From Trypanosoma brucei gambiense DAL972 (taxonomy: Eukaryota > Euglenozoa > Kinetoplastea > Trypanosomatida > Trypanosomatidae), in the NCBI RefSeq assembly GCF_000210295.1, contig NC_026743.1, positions 2,480,001-2,544,000 of the forward strand: a DNA stretch of 64,000 nt, given 5' to 3'. Positions 45,401 to 54,106 of the stretch are shown one piece after another. The notes beneath the pieces are model-generated. The model worked only from the letters and a program-made list of their open reading frames with translations, did not search any database and was not told the DNA's origin. Both the position numbers and the translations under genes were made by a program. Position 1 is the first letter of the stretch. Every line of letters begins with the position of its first letter.

Positions 45401-47195
45401 GCTCAACACATTGCAGCACACTTAACTCGCCAGGAAGAGTAACGATGCCAAAAAGTTTGTAAAATCCCAAGAACAGCTTGTGCCAATGTGTTGCGGGGTG
45501 CTTCATGGCCTCAGAAGCGGCCACAGCCCCAGACACAAGCGAAGAGAGCGCCCCTGACTCATCATGCAACTGTTCATTGCAGCCAGCATCCATTTCAGTC
45601 ACAACATGCAAAACGTCAAGAGCCGAAAGCATAAGATCTCCATTTTCTGCATGTAGTGTGCTGAACGCAATTAGAAGATCGACAACGCGCTGTTGCCGAG
45701 CCACCTCTAGTCCCCGTTTGCTGCGCTTCATATTGCAACAAAGTCTAGAAAGCAGCTCTACTGACCATAAGCCAAGTGCTTCTATGCACCTGTCAAGGGG
45801 AGTGTGAACCGTACGTTGCGAGGCAGGGGATTGAACGAGATGACTTTGCACCATTCTCCCAACCTGAATGGAAAGTGTAACGCCTTGCAAACACATGGAT
45901 TCGGCAATCGAAGAACACGCTGACAATTGATAAAATGCAACAAACATATGCAACAGAGCATCGGAAATATTCTTGACGCACCCGACTGCGGCCATGCGCT
46001 GGTGGTAATTAACGCTAGGGAGGGAAGTGACACTATGAGAAGCGATAGAATCCTCGCCGGAGATATCCATGTTGGTCAACATCTTCTGAATTGTTGCAAA
46101 GAGTTGCCTTGACGCGCGCAAAAGTAGAGACAGAAGCCTTAAACGCCGCACCGCGCTAAGCACCTTTCCACTCACCGTCCCACATAACCCCATCAGTAGC
46201 GCCACCGCCTCATATACGCGCACGGGCCCCAGCGAACGCAAGGGTATGGTATGAAACACTAAATTTTGCACCTCCTGCCCTCCAGACTCGCTGTCACAGT
46301 AATCATCATCAGCCAAGTTACGCGAATCCTTACGTGGATTGTCCCAGCGGACCTTGAGTGCGTCCGTGAATGCGGGATCGTACACCTTAAGAATAGAGTC
46401 GCACAACCTGGGAAGCTGCAGCCGAGCACACAAACGCACAACGCGTTTGCGGCGCCGCGAAGGCAGCGAACGAAGCAAATTGAAAACCAAAGTTAATGCA
46501 CTACATGCGGCGTTCTCGTCTGAAAGGACCAGTTCAGAGTCCAACACATCCATCAAGATGCGCCATGAAGAGTTCTTCTTGTTGCACAATGCTTGCCAAC
46601 CATTCTTCACAACTCGGGGTCGCCCGTTTGAATGCAGTGCGCCCCCGGAAAAGAACCACTGATGCAACTCATATATGTGACTGTAGAGACTAAGTCCAGC
46701 CGTCACAGACAGACTACCAAACCCACCACCAAAACTGGACGCGGCGACGTTCCCACTCTCACTTAGCAATTTTCCACTAAAGGAGGTGCACGCAACACGC
46801 ATCTGGCGTAAATACATACTGACTACCGAGTTTCCCCTGCTAGAAACCGACCGAACAGCTGCGGCAACGGAGCGCCCGTTGTCGAGGCCCGCAGCAGTAA
46901 TTTGCCCGGGAGAATACATCATCTTGACAGGCGCTATCCACAACACGGGTGGAAAAGGGTCCCGAAGAGTTGGTTGTTGCCCAACATCTCCATTACTTTT
47001 GGCGACGTGTTTCGTAGAGTGCTTCGACATCGCCGCCTTACTTCCTCCCCTCACCGGGGACCGCCTCGAGCACGAGGTCGCCATGGTGCCGTTGGCTTTG
47101 CAGGGTTCGAGAAGTGCACCTGTTGACGAGCGGCCTCTTCCGCAGCCTTCTCCGCATTTGACTTCCTTCTTCTCGCGCTTGCAAACCCTTGCCAT
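42483..47195 (-). CDS. CCP: Cytosolic carboxypeptidase (CCP/AGBL, M14 metallopeptidase)
   Basis: Zinc carboxypeptidase of the CCP/Nna1 type, which trims glutamate chains or C-terminal residues from tubulin tails. The 1570 residues start at ATG 47195 (the frame above it begins with GTG). Residues 1-800 are helical, armadillo-like. The CCP N-domain follows (LKFRSNFESGNLQRAIAVDD and VQWFCFSVEDYAPG), then the catalytic domain: zinc ligands HPGES (about 1104) and DLHGHS (about 1202), substrate-binding NPDGVVLGNHRCS and ADLNRDYANP, and the catalytic Glu in YTLEATMMGG (about 1316). The last 80 residues are almost pure Asp/Glu/Ser, encoded by GAC/GAT repeats. With the highly glutamylated subpellicular and axonemal microtubules of trypanosomes, a deglutamylase role is the best guess. 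Confidence 0.92.
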   Translation of the reverse strand: MARVCKREKKEVKCGEGCGRGRSSTGALLEPCKANGTMATSCSRRSPVRGGSKAAMSKHSTKHVAKSNGDVGQQPTLRDPFPPVLWIAPVKMMYSPGQITAAGLDNGRSVAAAVRSVSSRGNSVVSMYLRQMRVACTSFSGKLLSESGNVAASSFGGGFGSLSVTAGLSLYSHIYELHQWFFSGGALHSNGRPRVVKNGWQALCNKKNSSWRILMDVLDSELVLSDENAACSALTLVFNLLRSLPSRRRKRVVRLCARLQLPRLCDSILKVYDPAFTDALKVRWDNPRKDSRNLADDDYCDSESGGQEVQNLVFHTIPLRSLGPVRVYEAVALLMGLCGTVSGKVLSAVRRLRLLSLLLRASRQLFATIQKMLTNMDISGEDSIASHSVTSLPSVNYHQRMAAVGCVKNISDALLHMFVAFYQLSACSSIAESMCLQGVTLSIQVGRMVQSHLVQSPASQRTVHTPLDRCIEALGLWSVELLSRLCCNMKRSKRGLEVARQQRVVDLLIAFSTLHAENGDLMLSALDVLHVVTEMDAGCNEQLHDESGALSSLVSGAVAASEAMKHPATHWHKLFLGFYKLFGIVTLPGELSVLQCVEQVSSTVRVVPTLPLLPQHQRKARGEQEDSLSHIHLPPGAKVATEVHAPPLVDAEPSFFSPELRVDRCARGYMSLLPPANASAMAGAAHIPSTFTAPNGLPWDFFDEGIPLCQEFVSSDRPAAEHPVLSSDYSLSLDEQPKLLLQPSLETRVRVMKRLIGRLSMCPRFSDCVVYERPPLTVASQPQDVFNMCDREAKRLESSLRFPPPLPSGDFKGVLKFRSNFESGNLQRAIAVDDMEYDLVLSPDTNTNCHVQWFCFSVEDYAPGATYHFNILNMEKSSSTFNEGQQPLMLFFESSGSMGAASQAPQWKHCGHDIFYYRNSYQRPARSTTTPAVDNSPAPSVEEGEGPKNSNKQQSSDRPKKKKATNKKRSSQRKEEPSHCYTLSFSIQFPERKGCVFIANCYPYTYSNLLSDVERWKLQASAVFGPSLLFAVQELCCTPGGLPVPILTLTASDIRGNVGVEDDSSAIHTEVAETPRERKLGSSNMDPEEFRPIKERPVLLVTARVHPGESNSSWVLRGLMSFLLSNRDNSHALRNRYVWKVIPMLNPDGVVLGNHRCSIGGADLNRDYANPNPATNPVVYSLKQIARHIIEKEQRRVPLFVDLHGHSRSKNFLMYGCMRSVATSKKRPAVKLPASIPGTVGSAYSIPSSNNRKQSLNSTASPAADSVTPEKLLPILLSQLSAAFSLPQCSFAVQKSKRHTGRVVMYRQFGIRMSYTLEATMMGGLDDAIEGLPGCNMRGLMKPGDYHDQRQQSKANAFEGVSGTTLREVSYGTRHFENMGARLARGVGLLSTNFSDSSSGYRALVERAWLILATAGSSDGIQTHIIANFGGSYALATRKERRTDQKGMNREKSCSFNVSLAELRAEVLRTLSLQPRLGDAPPAVSGSTLHGVISDDESSNDDDDDDDDDDDDQVVAGDVGEDCESSASGDNDDEDDDEDDDDDYDDDDDDFDELDVEDNASEDGDGDVLY
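42530..42710 (-). repeat. GAC/GAT triplet repeats coding poly-Asp
   Basis: Imperfect CGT/CAT trinucleotide runs (plus strand) in two blocks, 42541-42605 and 42660-42700, encoding aspartate runs in the carboxypeptidase tail. They stay in frame, so the length can change without breaking the gene. Confidence 0.85.
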
Positions 47196-48944
47196 TACGA
47201 GAGCAATTTTTGCTAACACGTGGAATATGTAAGTTCGCTTTCCCTTTGCCCGTTAGTTACTCTATAAGTTCTCTAAAGGCCGGAAAACGGGGATTACCTC
47301 CCCTCTACGTCCCTCAACTGCGGTCGTACAAGGGGTTAAGCGACCACTCACCGCTAGCGAAGGTGAAGGCATGTCAAAGAAAAAAGTTTCAACGGCAATC
47401 ATGAGGGAAGTTGGGAGAGGAGTGCGGCATCAGACAGCAGATTGAAAAGTGAAGGTGCGTACACCTCGCAACGGTTTAAATACCATGAAAAGGGCAACGC
47501 ACCAGTGAAAGCGGCTTACAAATCCTGGGCACGGCACCAAAGTTCTCGAAAACAATAAAAAGTGATACGAGACATGATTATCTTCACCAATGATTAACTG
47601 CTGAGCAGAAGAGACCCCATATTCCACTTTAAGAACGACAAATTGTGGTGCGGGTTGCTGCATCTAAAAAGAATAATGGCCGCAGAATGTTCCCACAACC
47701 CGGCACAACTCTATTGAAACAAGCAAACTCACAACATCAAAACAACAGAGTGCAGCCAAATCAGAAGGAACTGCTTACAAAAAAGATTGTACCCATATCA
47801 ACATTGTGCGAAAGAATCACTCGAGTAGTCCACACAGATATGAGGGAAGAGGGGAAAAGTCGCAGAGCACACAAATGGCGACCCATCCGCGGCCTCACTT
47901 CCTGAGAAACCGTGTTGTACGCCTTTTCTGGGAAAGAATGTTGAGTTCACAGGCAACTGGAGAAGTCGGCTGCACATACCCGTGTTTGTGCTTAGAAATA
48001 TTACCACATGTGTCTGCCTCACGTTGCATGTAACCAAACACAAGCAGACATATACATATCACTCACGTTAAGTGACGGATTGCAGTCCTCTCTCTTCTTC
48101 CCCACTGAGCAGCCAACCACAAAAAACAACCCCAACAAGCGGTTTTTTGGTTTCCCTCTCCAGCAATGCCCGCTGGTGCTCTCCCGCCTCAATGGCAGCA
48201 GGTTACATACGATAAACTTAAGGCGATGGCTTCAGACTACAGCATGAAACGCCTCAGATACGCATCCAACAGGATAATAGAGTTCGTCTGAAGGACTACA
48301 GGGCAAAGGGAAGACAAGGCAGAAGCGGCAATGATGTTGTACTAAGGCGCACGTCACGTAAAAGAGAAGAGTGATGATAAATGTGAGAGATGTACAAAGA
48401 ATATATAAGAAATGAGTGTTGTAAGCATCCTTCTCGAGCATTGACAAGGAACCAACCCCCAGTGCTTTCCCTCCGCTATTGTAAACAAGGGAGCTACCGT
48501 GGGAAAAAGAAGGACACCTCGATAAAATAAACAAAACGAATAAAGAGCAGGAGCACTTTTCGCTCTCGTGGAAAGAGAGTCGGCCAACCAACCCACGCAT
48601 AAAACCCCCCTTCCTGTGGTAAAGGAGAAAGGGAACGAGGCGAGGCGAGGAAGTGTAAACAAACAAGAGAAAAAAAATAGTATGCGAAAGGGAGAGAAAA
48701 CAAAAAAAATATTTTATATAAATAAAACTAGCAAAAGAGGGAAATAAAAACAATCCTCGTCAAGTAAATTAAGAACGACACGGCGTTAAACCAAAAAGTA
48801 AAGAAACAGTAACGACGTACAAGAAATGCTGTAGTCGAAAGGAGAGAGGATTATAAAATAAATAAGGATGGGCGTAAGAATCGACACGAATGCATTAATA
48901 CAAACAGTCAAATAACCATCTGGCAAACGAGTTGATGGTTGCAT
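47196..48944. other. 1.75-kb stretch without a supported gene
   Basis: Between CCP and HAP2: CCP splice signals near 47371-47420 and a long presumed HAP2 3'UTR. The region 48480-48760 is purine-rich on the plus strand. Minus-strand frames of 77 to 173 codons here are Phe/Leu/Cys-rich products of pyrimidine tracts; I see no protein family in them. Confidence 0.5.
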
Positions 48945-50801
48945 TCAGTGCACTGTGTTAACGTACGGTGCGCGGGGAAGATGGCACGAAGAGATGGCAC
49001 CGGTATTTCTCAGTTCATGCTCATCAGGGTGTAATTGGGGTCTTGGGCGGGACCTTGACTGACTCTCAAGGAACCTGCGCAGCAGCATTAACAGGGTCAC
49101 TGAAGGAAGGACGTACACCAGCGGTTGCCACCAGCATCGATGCCTCAGAAAACACAAAAGATTGAACCAACTGCACTGTTGGCACTGCGACTCCCCCTTT
49201 GCCTCCTCACTGTACCCTCCATTTTCAGAGGTGCTGCCACCCTGCGAGCCATTGCTTGGTTTGAGCGCTTTAACACCGAACGAAATAGCGCGGGTGTCCA
49301 CAACGTCACCCCTGGCGTTTCTCAGCGTTGCATTGCATTTGGCCTCTCCCTCAATACTGTCCTGTACGATCAGAGTGAAACGTCGCTGCGCTGATCCTTT
49401 CGGTGGTATGTACACAGTTTGTGCAACCATCGGCTGAACGTTAACCGTACACTCGCCAACAACAACCGTGTACTGTGCCTCGATGTCCCCCGTGTTAAGA
49501 ACCGTCACGGTAATGGTGCTTCCCCGCGAATAGGAATGCACCACCTTCCCTGAAACGGTTGCACCAACAATCACACCCGAGGACACAGACAGCACAAAGT
49601 TTAACTTATCAGCGGATATTGTTATTGTTACTATTGTTGATAACGTCCCTGAGGCCTGGTAAGACACAGCTGGTGCACTGGCATTAGCTAACGGGTCAAA
49701 ACCAAGAGGAGCGAAAAAACGAGCCATATATTTCCCCCGTTCTCCCTTAGTCTCCGCTTCCAAGTCCCGATCGCGATAATCCTCCAGCTGATTCGCCAAG
49801 CAAGCGCCCGGATACGCGTCACACCGGCTCCCCTGAGTGGCGAAACCCTCATATGACACGCCCACTTTATTACATTCGGTGCCACGGATAGAAACAAGGT
49901 GGGTGTCAACAATAATCCATTCGTTATACCCAGCACCCACTCGCTCATGACCCCGCGGCTCAGAGGGGATAAACAACATCTTTCCCGATAGGTCAAGAGG
50001 CATTTCTGGGGGTGCGAAGTCTCCTATAAGACGTGCAGACGCGCCGAACTCTGTTGACGTGGCGGTCAACTTATCCGGCCCCAAAGACATCGTGAACTCC
50101 TTTGAGCCCGTGGAGCCTCCCCCAGTGCTGTTGTTCCCACTTGACAATTTCACCTGCAATTCATACCATACAACACCTCGACCAATGGTATAGCCACCGT
50201 ACCAGAGGTCACTGAAACGAAGGCACGATGCCATTCCAGTATCCCCCGTCACGCTGCAAGTTCCAACGCTGCGGCTAGTTGGGTTGCAAATTCCTGACAA
50301 TGCACAAGCGCCACATAAGCAGCAAAAACCTTGACTGTACGGAATCACATCTCCTCTCCGATCACGCGCCACGCCGCATGTCGCGGATCCAGGGTTGGAA
50401 GAATCGTCGCACCAACTGCTTGCACTTGTTCTGAGACGCTGCTCATATGGTTTGGCATTGAAGTTTCTTATGTAATAAATAGGATAGCGGTATCGCACTG
50501 GCGACTCCGTTGTTACCATACGAACCGGTTCAAACTCAACACGCTTTCCCTTTTCGTCACCCGTTTTGTCGACTGCCTCGCGGAGAAGAACAACCTCCTC
50601 CACACCAGCTTTCTGCCCGCCACCCACTGAAAGCGTTACCACCATCTTCTTTTCACATGGAAATGGTTCCAACTTACTGCTGCGCTCGCAGTACTCGATG
50701 GACGACGAGGCCACAAGGGCCGCCTCAGTGCGGGGGAAAAGGCCGCTTGTTGGCAGAAGAACGACCAGCACAAAAACAGATGATAACGTCTCCGTCGGCA
50801 T
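48945..50801 (-). CDS. HAP2: HAP2/GCS1 gamete fusogen
   Basis: Class II-like membrane fusion protein that merges gamete plasma membranes. 618 residues from ATG 50801 (upstream codons need TTG). Signal peptide about 1-27 (TLSSVFVLVVLLPTSGLF). The ectodomain begins SSIEYCERSSKLEPFPCEKK, the usual HAP2 opening; a Cys-rich stretch FCCLCGACALSGIC (domain II side) follows. The conserved HAP2-GCS1 block lies near 300-363: ECNKVGVSYEGFATQGSRCD, GACLANQLEDYRDRD. Then come Ig-like domain III, a membrane segment (QPLVYVLPSVTLLMLLRRFL, about 568-588) and a short basic cytoplasmic tail. In T. brucei sexual stages occur in the tsetse salivary glands, so stage-limited expression is expected, set by the UTRs. 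Confidence 0.96.
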   Translation of the reverse strand: MPTETLSSVFVLVVLLPTSGLFPRTEAALVASSSIEYCERSSKLEPFPCEKKMVVTLSVGGGQKAGVEEVVLLREAVDKTGDEKGKRVEFEPVRMVTTESPVRYRYPIYYIRNFNAKPYEQRLRTSASSWCDDSSNPGSATCGVARDRRGDVIPYSQGFCCLCGACALSGICNPTSRSVGTCSVTGDTGMASCLRFSDLWYGGYTIGRGVVWYELQVKLSSGNNSTGGGSTGSKEFTMSLGPDKLTATSTEFGASARLIGDFAPPEMPLDLSGKMLFIPSEPRGHERVGAGYNEWIIVDTHLVSIRGTECNKVGVSYEGFATQGSRCDAYPGACLANQLEDYRDRDLEAETKGERGKYMARFFAPLGFDPLANASAPAVSYQASGTLSTIVTITISADKLNFVLSVSSGVIVGATVSGKVVHSYSRGSTITVTVLNTGDIEAQYTVVVGECTVNVQPMVAQTVYIPPKGSAQRRFTLIVQDSIEGEAKCNATLRNARGDVVDTRAISFGVKALKPSNGSQGGSTSENGGYSEEAKGESQCQQCSWFNLLCFLRHRCWWQPLVYVLPSVTLLMLLRRFLESQSRSRPRPQLHPDEHELRNTGAISSCHLPRAPYVNTVH

Positions 50802-51433
50802 GTTCAGTCTCTCTCGGGATTTACACCCAAAATACTGCGGCAGCAAACTCTGAGCCTTTATGTGTTAGCCTTATTATGTCTAATTAAAAACAACAAGTAG
50901 CACGTGGATGCGTGTGTAAACAATGAAAAGATCAGTGTGATTCAGTATTTGAGCGTGTGGCAACGATAGAGCAACGGAACTGTGGAAATATTGCCACGAG
51001 AGTTGAATCAGAACCGGCCACCGGAGCCCCAAACAATCAAGGATTCGGATGAATTAAAGATGGAATAAATTAACTGTTGGTGTGAATCTGGCAATGAGGC
51101 GCTACAAAATAGCAAAGGGGGAGGCAGAAAAAAAGAAAGGGAGAAAATACGCAATCAGCTTCTTTTATAACAACTTCTGCTCCGTACTGTACGGTCGGAA
51201 ACGGTGCGAAAAATCGAAGATATTCTGGTGCTTTGAGCACATAGACGGAGTTAATGTGAAGATAAGCAGTGAGCTGGCGATGGTCACCTCATTCTGCATC
51301 CATCGACCACACCTCCACCGTGGGAATACGCGTTGTTTCCTCTCCTCTTCGTAAAAGTTTACAATGACGTTGTAGTTTCCGATATTACAAAGCTTTCCCA
51401 CTCCATAACAAATCTTACGGCTAACTTTTGCGA
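50802..51433. other. Intergenic region, mitochondrial unknown / HAP2
   Basis: A purine-rich plus-strand block at 51115-51147 is the likely HAP2 splice tract, unusually far (about 300 bp) from the ATG, implying a long 5'UTR. No gene is seen. Confidence 0.45.
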
Positions 51434-52078
51434 TCACTTTTCCCGCAGAACCTCCTCCACAATCACCTCCGCCTCCGGTATGTTTTCCCTCACTGATGCT
51501 TCTTTTCTCGCATCCTCCTCGAACTCAACCTCTATCGCACCCTCAGTGTTGTAGTCACCAACAGTTTCCTTAGGCAACATGGGATCATCATCCTCCAATT
51601 GCTTCTCAACAAAGTCCTTTGAAAGCTTCCCTGTGCTCGGGTCAAACATTAACTTGGCGCCCCTGGCAACCTTCTTTCCCTTTTCATTCTCTCCGACACC
51701 AAATGCCATCATTCCCATTTGCGGCATCCCATCCCCACGCTGAATGCTTTCCATCATCGCTTTCATGGACTCACGCACCTCCGGTGTGAGAGATTGGTTT
51801 AACTTCTGGTGCATGTCCTGGAGCATGGCAGGGTCCATGGTGGGGCTCCCCCCTACGAAGCGGCCATCGAAGAAATCTGAGGGAGATGAGGAAGATCCAT
51901 TAAATGAACCTTTCTTCGCCTGCGTAAGGATCTTTGCAAGGGCATCCGCGTCAGTGGGGTAACCACCGGGCCCACCACTGAAGCCACAGCCTCCGCTGCC
52001 ACATTGCCGCAACAAAAAAGTCGATCGTAACAGAGATGATGATGTGCTCGAGAGCCGCAACCGCAACGAATTGCGCAT
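51434..52078 (-). CDS. Hypothetical protein with mitochondrial presequence
   Basis: 214 residues from ATG 52078; the longer frame begins only with TTG. The N-terminus (MRNSLRLRLSSTSSSLLRST) is Arg/Ser/Leu-rich without acids, a classic mitochondrial targeting sequence. Then come a Gly/Cys-rich stretch (RQCGSGGCGFSGGPGG), a helical Met-rich middle (MLQDMHQKLNQSLTPEVRES) and an acidic C-terminus (IEVEFEEDARKEASVRENIP). I recognise no family. Abundant Met/Gln helices might bind a hydrophobic partner. Confidence 0.78.
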   Translation of the reverse strand: MRNSLRLRLSSTSSSLLRSTFLLRQCGSGGCGFSGGPGGYPTDADALAKILTQAKKGSFNGSSSSPSDFFDGRFVGGSPTMDPAMLQDMHQKLNQSLTPEVRESMKAMMESIQRGDGMPQMGMMAFGVGENEKGKKVARGAKLMFDPSTGKLSKDFVEKQLEDDDPMLPKETVGDYNTEGAIEVEFEEDARKEASVRENIPEAEVIVEEVLREK

Positions 52079-52399
52079 AGCGCTTCCTTTACTATGACTC
52101 TCAGAGGCTCGCGTGGGGAGATAAGCAACACAAAGAATCAGAGGTGAGAAAAGGTGAGGGAACAAGCTTTGCGCATCCAATGACAAGGAAAAAAATCAAA
52201 AACTAGAAACACCTGTTCATCCACCGTCGCAAATAAGCGGCCATATACGTCGACAACTATAACCAAACGGCAGCTCCACAGCCCAATGCACAGCACTACC
52301 ACGCAGGCGCCTCGGCCTAAATGATTGTCCTCCCCTCACACATCCACGGCCGCGGTGTGATACGGTGTACTGTCTCGTGTCAATGTTAGGGCCAACACA

Positions 52400-52465
<66 letters not shown>

Positions 52466-52747
52466 AACAAACACAAACAAACAAACAGTTACCCTCTGCA
52501 ATCTCCACGGGCCACTGCGCGCACCTCTCCCGCTGAGAGGGGTGGGTCAAAAAATAAAACAACAATTCACCCACGAACGATAAATCCGCCATACCGACAC
52601 ATGGCCTGGCACACCTCATCACCCTCGCCTGCAAGAGGGGACAGAATGAAACATAAAAGGCAAAAGTCTAGCTTCCTGCATCCCTCTGCACGCGAATCAA
52701 AGGATCTCCCAAACTATCTCCACCGTGTGCTAAGTGCTAAACGCCCA
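52079..52747. other. Intergenic region, DHHC / mitochondrial unknown
   Basis: Holds the long (CA)n and AAAC repeat and otherwise presumed UTRs. Frames crossing the repeat are artefacts. Confidence 0.55.
52401..52487. repeat. (CA)n microsatellite followed by AAAC repeats
   Basis: About 30 CA dinucleotides (52401-52461), then AAAC-type tetranucleotides up to 52487. On the transcribed strand this reads (TG)n, within the 3'UTR of the DHHC gene or the 5' flank of the next gene. Likely length-variable between strains. Confidence 0.95.
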
Positions 52748-54106
52748 TCAAACAGGAGTAGGACTTGTCAACGGTACCGCAGTTGGAAATGTTTGACCTA
52801 ATAGACTTCCAACATGACTCGAAACCTGTGACAGGTGGTAAACATTACACACCCCACGCCCCTCAATGACGGTTACCTGACCAACACCGCCACTCAAATC
52901 TCCCTTTTGAAGCGTTCCATAATTGGGAATCGAAGCTTGGGCCCCGCCCGCCCAAAGTGCCGGGTCAGTGCTGACTAACGCACTGCGCTCACTACTAACT
53001 GAAGAAGCGTAACGCAATTGCTCCTGTTCGGGGTACGCAGCAACGGGTAACAGGCGGCAGAACCAACGGGCTATGAAGTTTGCGTGGATGTGCTCACCGT
53101 CTGCGTCACCATCACCAAATACCTGATGAAGGTTCCCCTTGACACCGATATCAAAGGGGTTGACGGGAGGGCGAACACATATGCCTTGTTCGATCTGTGT
53201 CTGCTGGATGACGAGGTCAAGCGTCGTTAAATTCCGCCGAGCAAGTCCCCAGTGCTTCCTCAGCAACGAACCAGAAAGGATGAGAAAAATAAACGCCTCC
53301 AAAAAGCAGACGTACACTCCTAAGAACGGGGGACACACGCCGAATTCCTCAAAGAGACTCAGCTGCGCGACAGCCTGAGCGCTCACAACCAAATCTTTCG
53401 CGCGCAAGTGGGGGCGGTCCAGTGCCTCCGCCTCTGCCCAGCACTTTCTACTGTCCCAAGCCGGCATATCAACCCGGCGGTGCCTCACCTGGCCATTGAC
53501 TGCCTCGTAGTGCTGCACGGCGAAAGAGCTACAGGCCAAAAGCAACAGGAGAACCACCCAAAGGGTACATAAAAATGTATAAAATATAACGAGAAGGTAC
53601 AATTTGTAGTTGAAGAAGCCCACGCAGCGTCCGATCCAAGGGCAATGGTGATCGTACTTCAGTACGCAACGGCGGCAGCGGCTACAGTGGTGTGCCCGCT
53701 GTGGCTTGTAGTGGGCACAAACGGGACAGTGATGTTGTGCTCCTGACACCTTGAGTGCGAGTGTGGCACTTTTGGGGGCACCCTTGTGGTATGCATACGG
53801 CACACGGCCGGGATCTGTCGTCGCCGCCGCCACATACGCCCACACAGTGAAACTGAAAAGCACTGCAGAAACTCCAAACAAACCCCAACTCCCAGCTGAA
53901 ATACTAAGCAGGTGCTCTACATGCAAAGGGGTTGCAGAGGTCGGTTGCCGGATTCCCCTTATGAACGGCTGCAAAAACGCTTGTCCCAACGCATCGAGCA
54001 ACCGAGGGAAAATGAACACGCAGAACGAGAAGATAGAGTACGAAGTTAGTAAAAAAAGCGCGGGGAGAATAAAGGTTTCGGCACTGATACGCCGACCACA
54101 ACACAT
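52748..54106 (-). CDS. DHHC-type protein S-palmitoyltransferase
   Basis: Membrane enzyme attaching palmitate to cysteines of other proteins. 452 residues from ATG 54106 (the frame above begins with TTG). Two membrane segments (ILPALFLLTSYSIFSFCVFI and GLFGVSAVLFSFTVWAYVAA) precede the zinc-binding Cys-rich domain: HHCPVCAHYKPQRAHHCSRC, then DHHCPWIGRCVGFFNYKLYL with the catalytic Cys near residue 155. Two more follow (VIFYTFLCTLWVVLLLLLA and a later one, FLGVYVCFLEAFIFLILSG). After it, RNLTTLDLVI carries the family TTxE-like position as TTLD, and NPFDIGVKGNLHQVFG the conserved NPFD/N-x-G-x-x-N-x-x-x-V-F-G segment. Complete. Confidence 0.94.
   Translation of the reverse strand: MCCGRRISAETFILPALFLLTSYSIFSFCVFIFPRLLDALGQAFLQPFIRGIRQPTSATPLHVEHLLSISAGSWGLFGVSAVLFSFTVWAYVAAATTDPGRVPYAYHKGAPKSATLALKVSGAQHHCPVCAHYKPQRAHHCSRCRRCVLKYDHHCPWIGRCVGFFNYKLYLLVIFYTFLCTLWVVLLLLLACSSFAVQHYEAVNGQVRHRRVDMPAWDSRKCWAEAEALDRPHLRAKDLVVSAQAVAQLSLFEEFGVCPPFLGVYVCFLEAFIFLILSGSLLRKHWGLARRNLTTLDLVIQQTQIEQGICVRPPVNPFDIGVKGNLHQVFGDGDADGEHIHANFIARWFCRLLPVAAYPEQEQLRYASSVSSERSALVSTDPALWAGGAQASIPNYGTLQKGDLSGGVGQVTVIEGRGVCNVYHLSQVSSHVGSLLGQTFPTAVPLTSPTPV

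Noticed and set aside
48232..48753. 173-codon minus-strand Phe/Leu-rich frame
   Set aside because: Encoded by pyrimidine-rich UTR sequence with no coherent domain.
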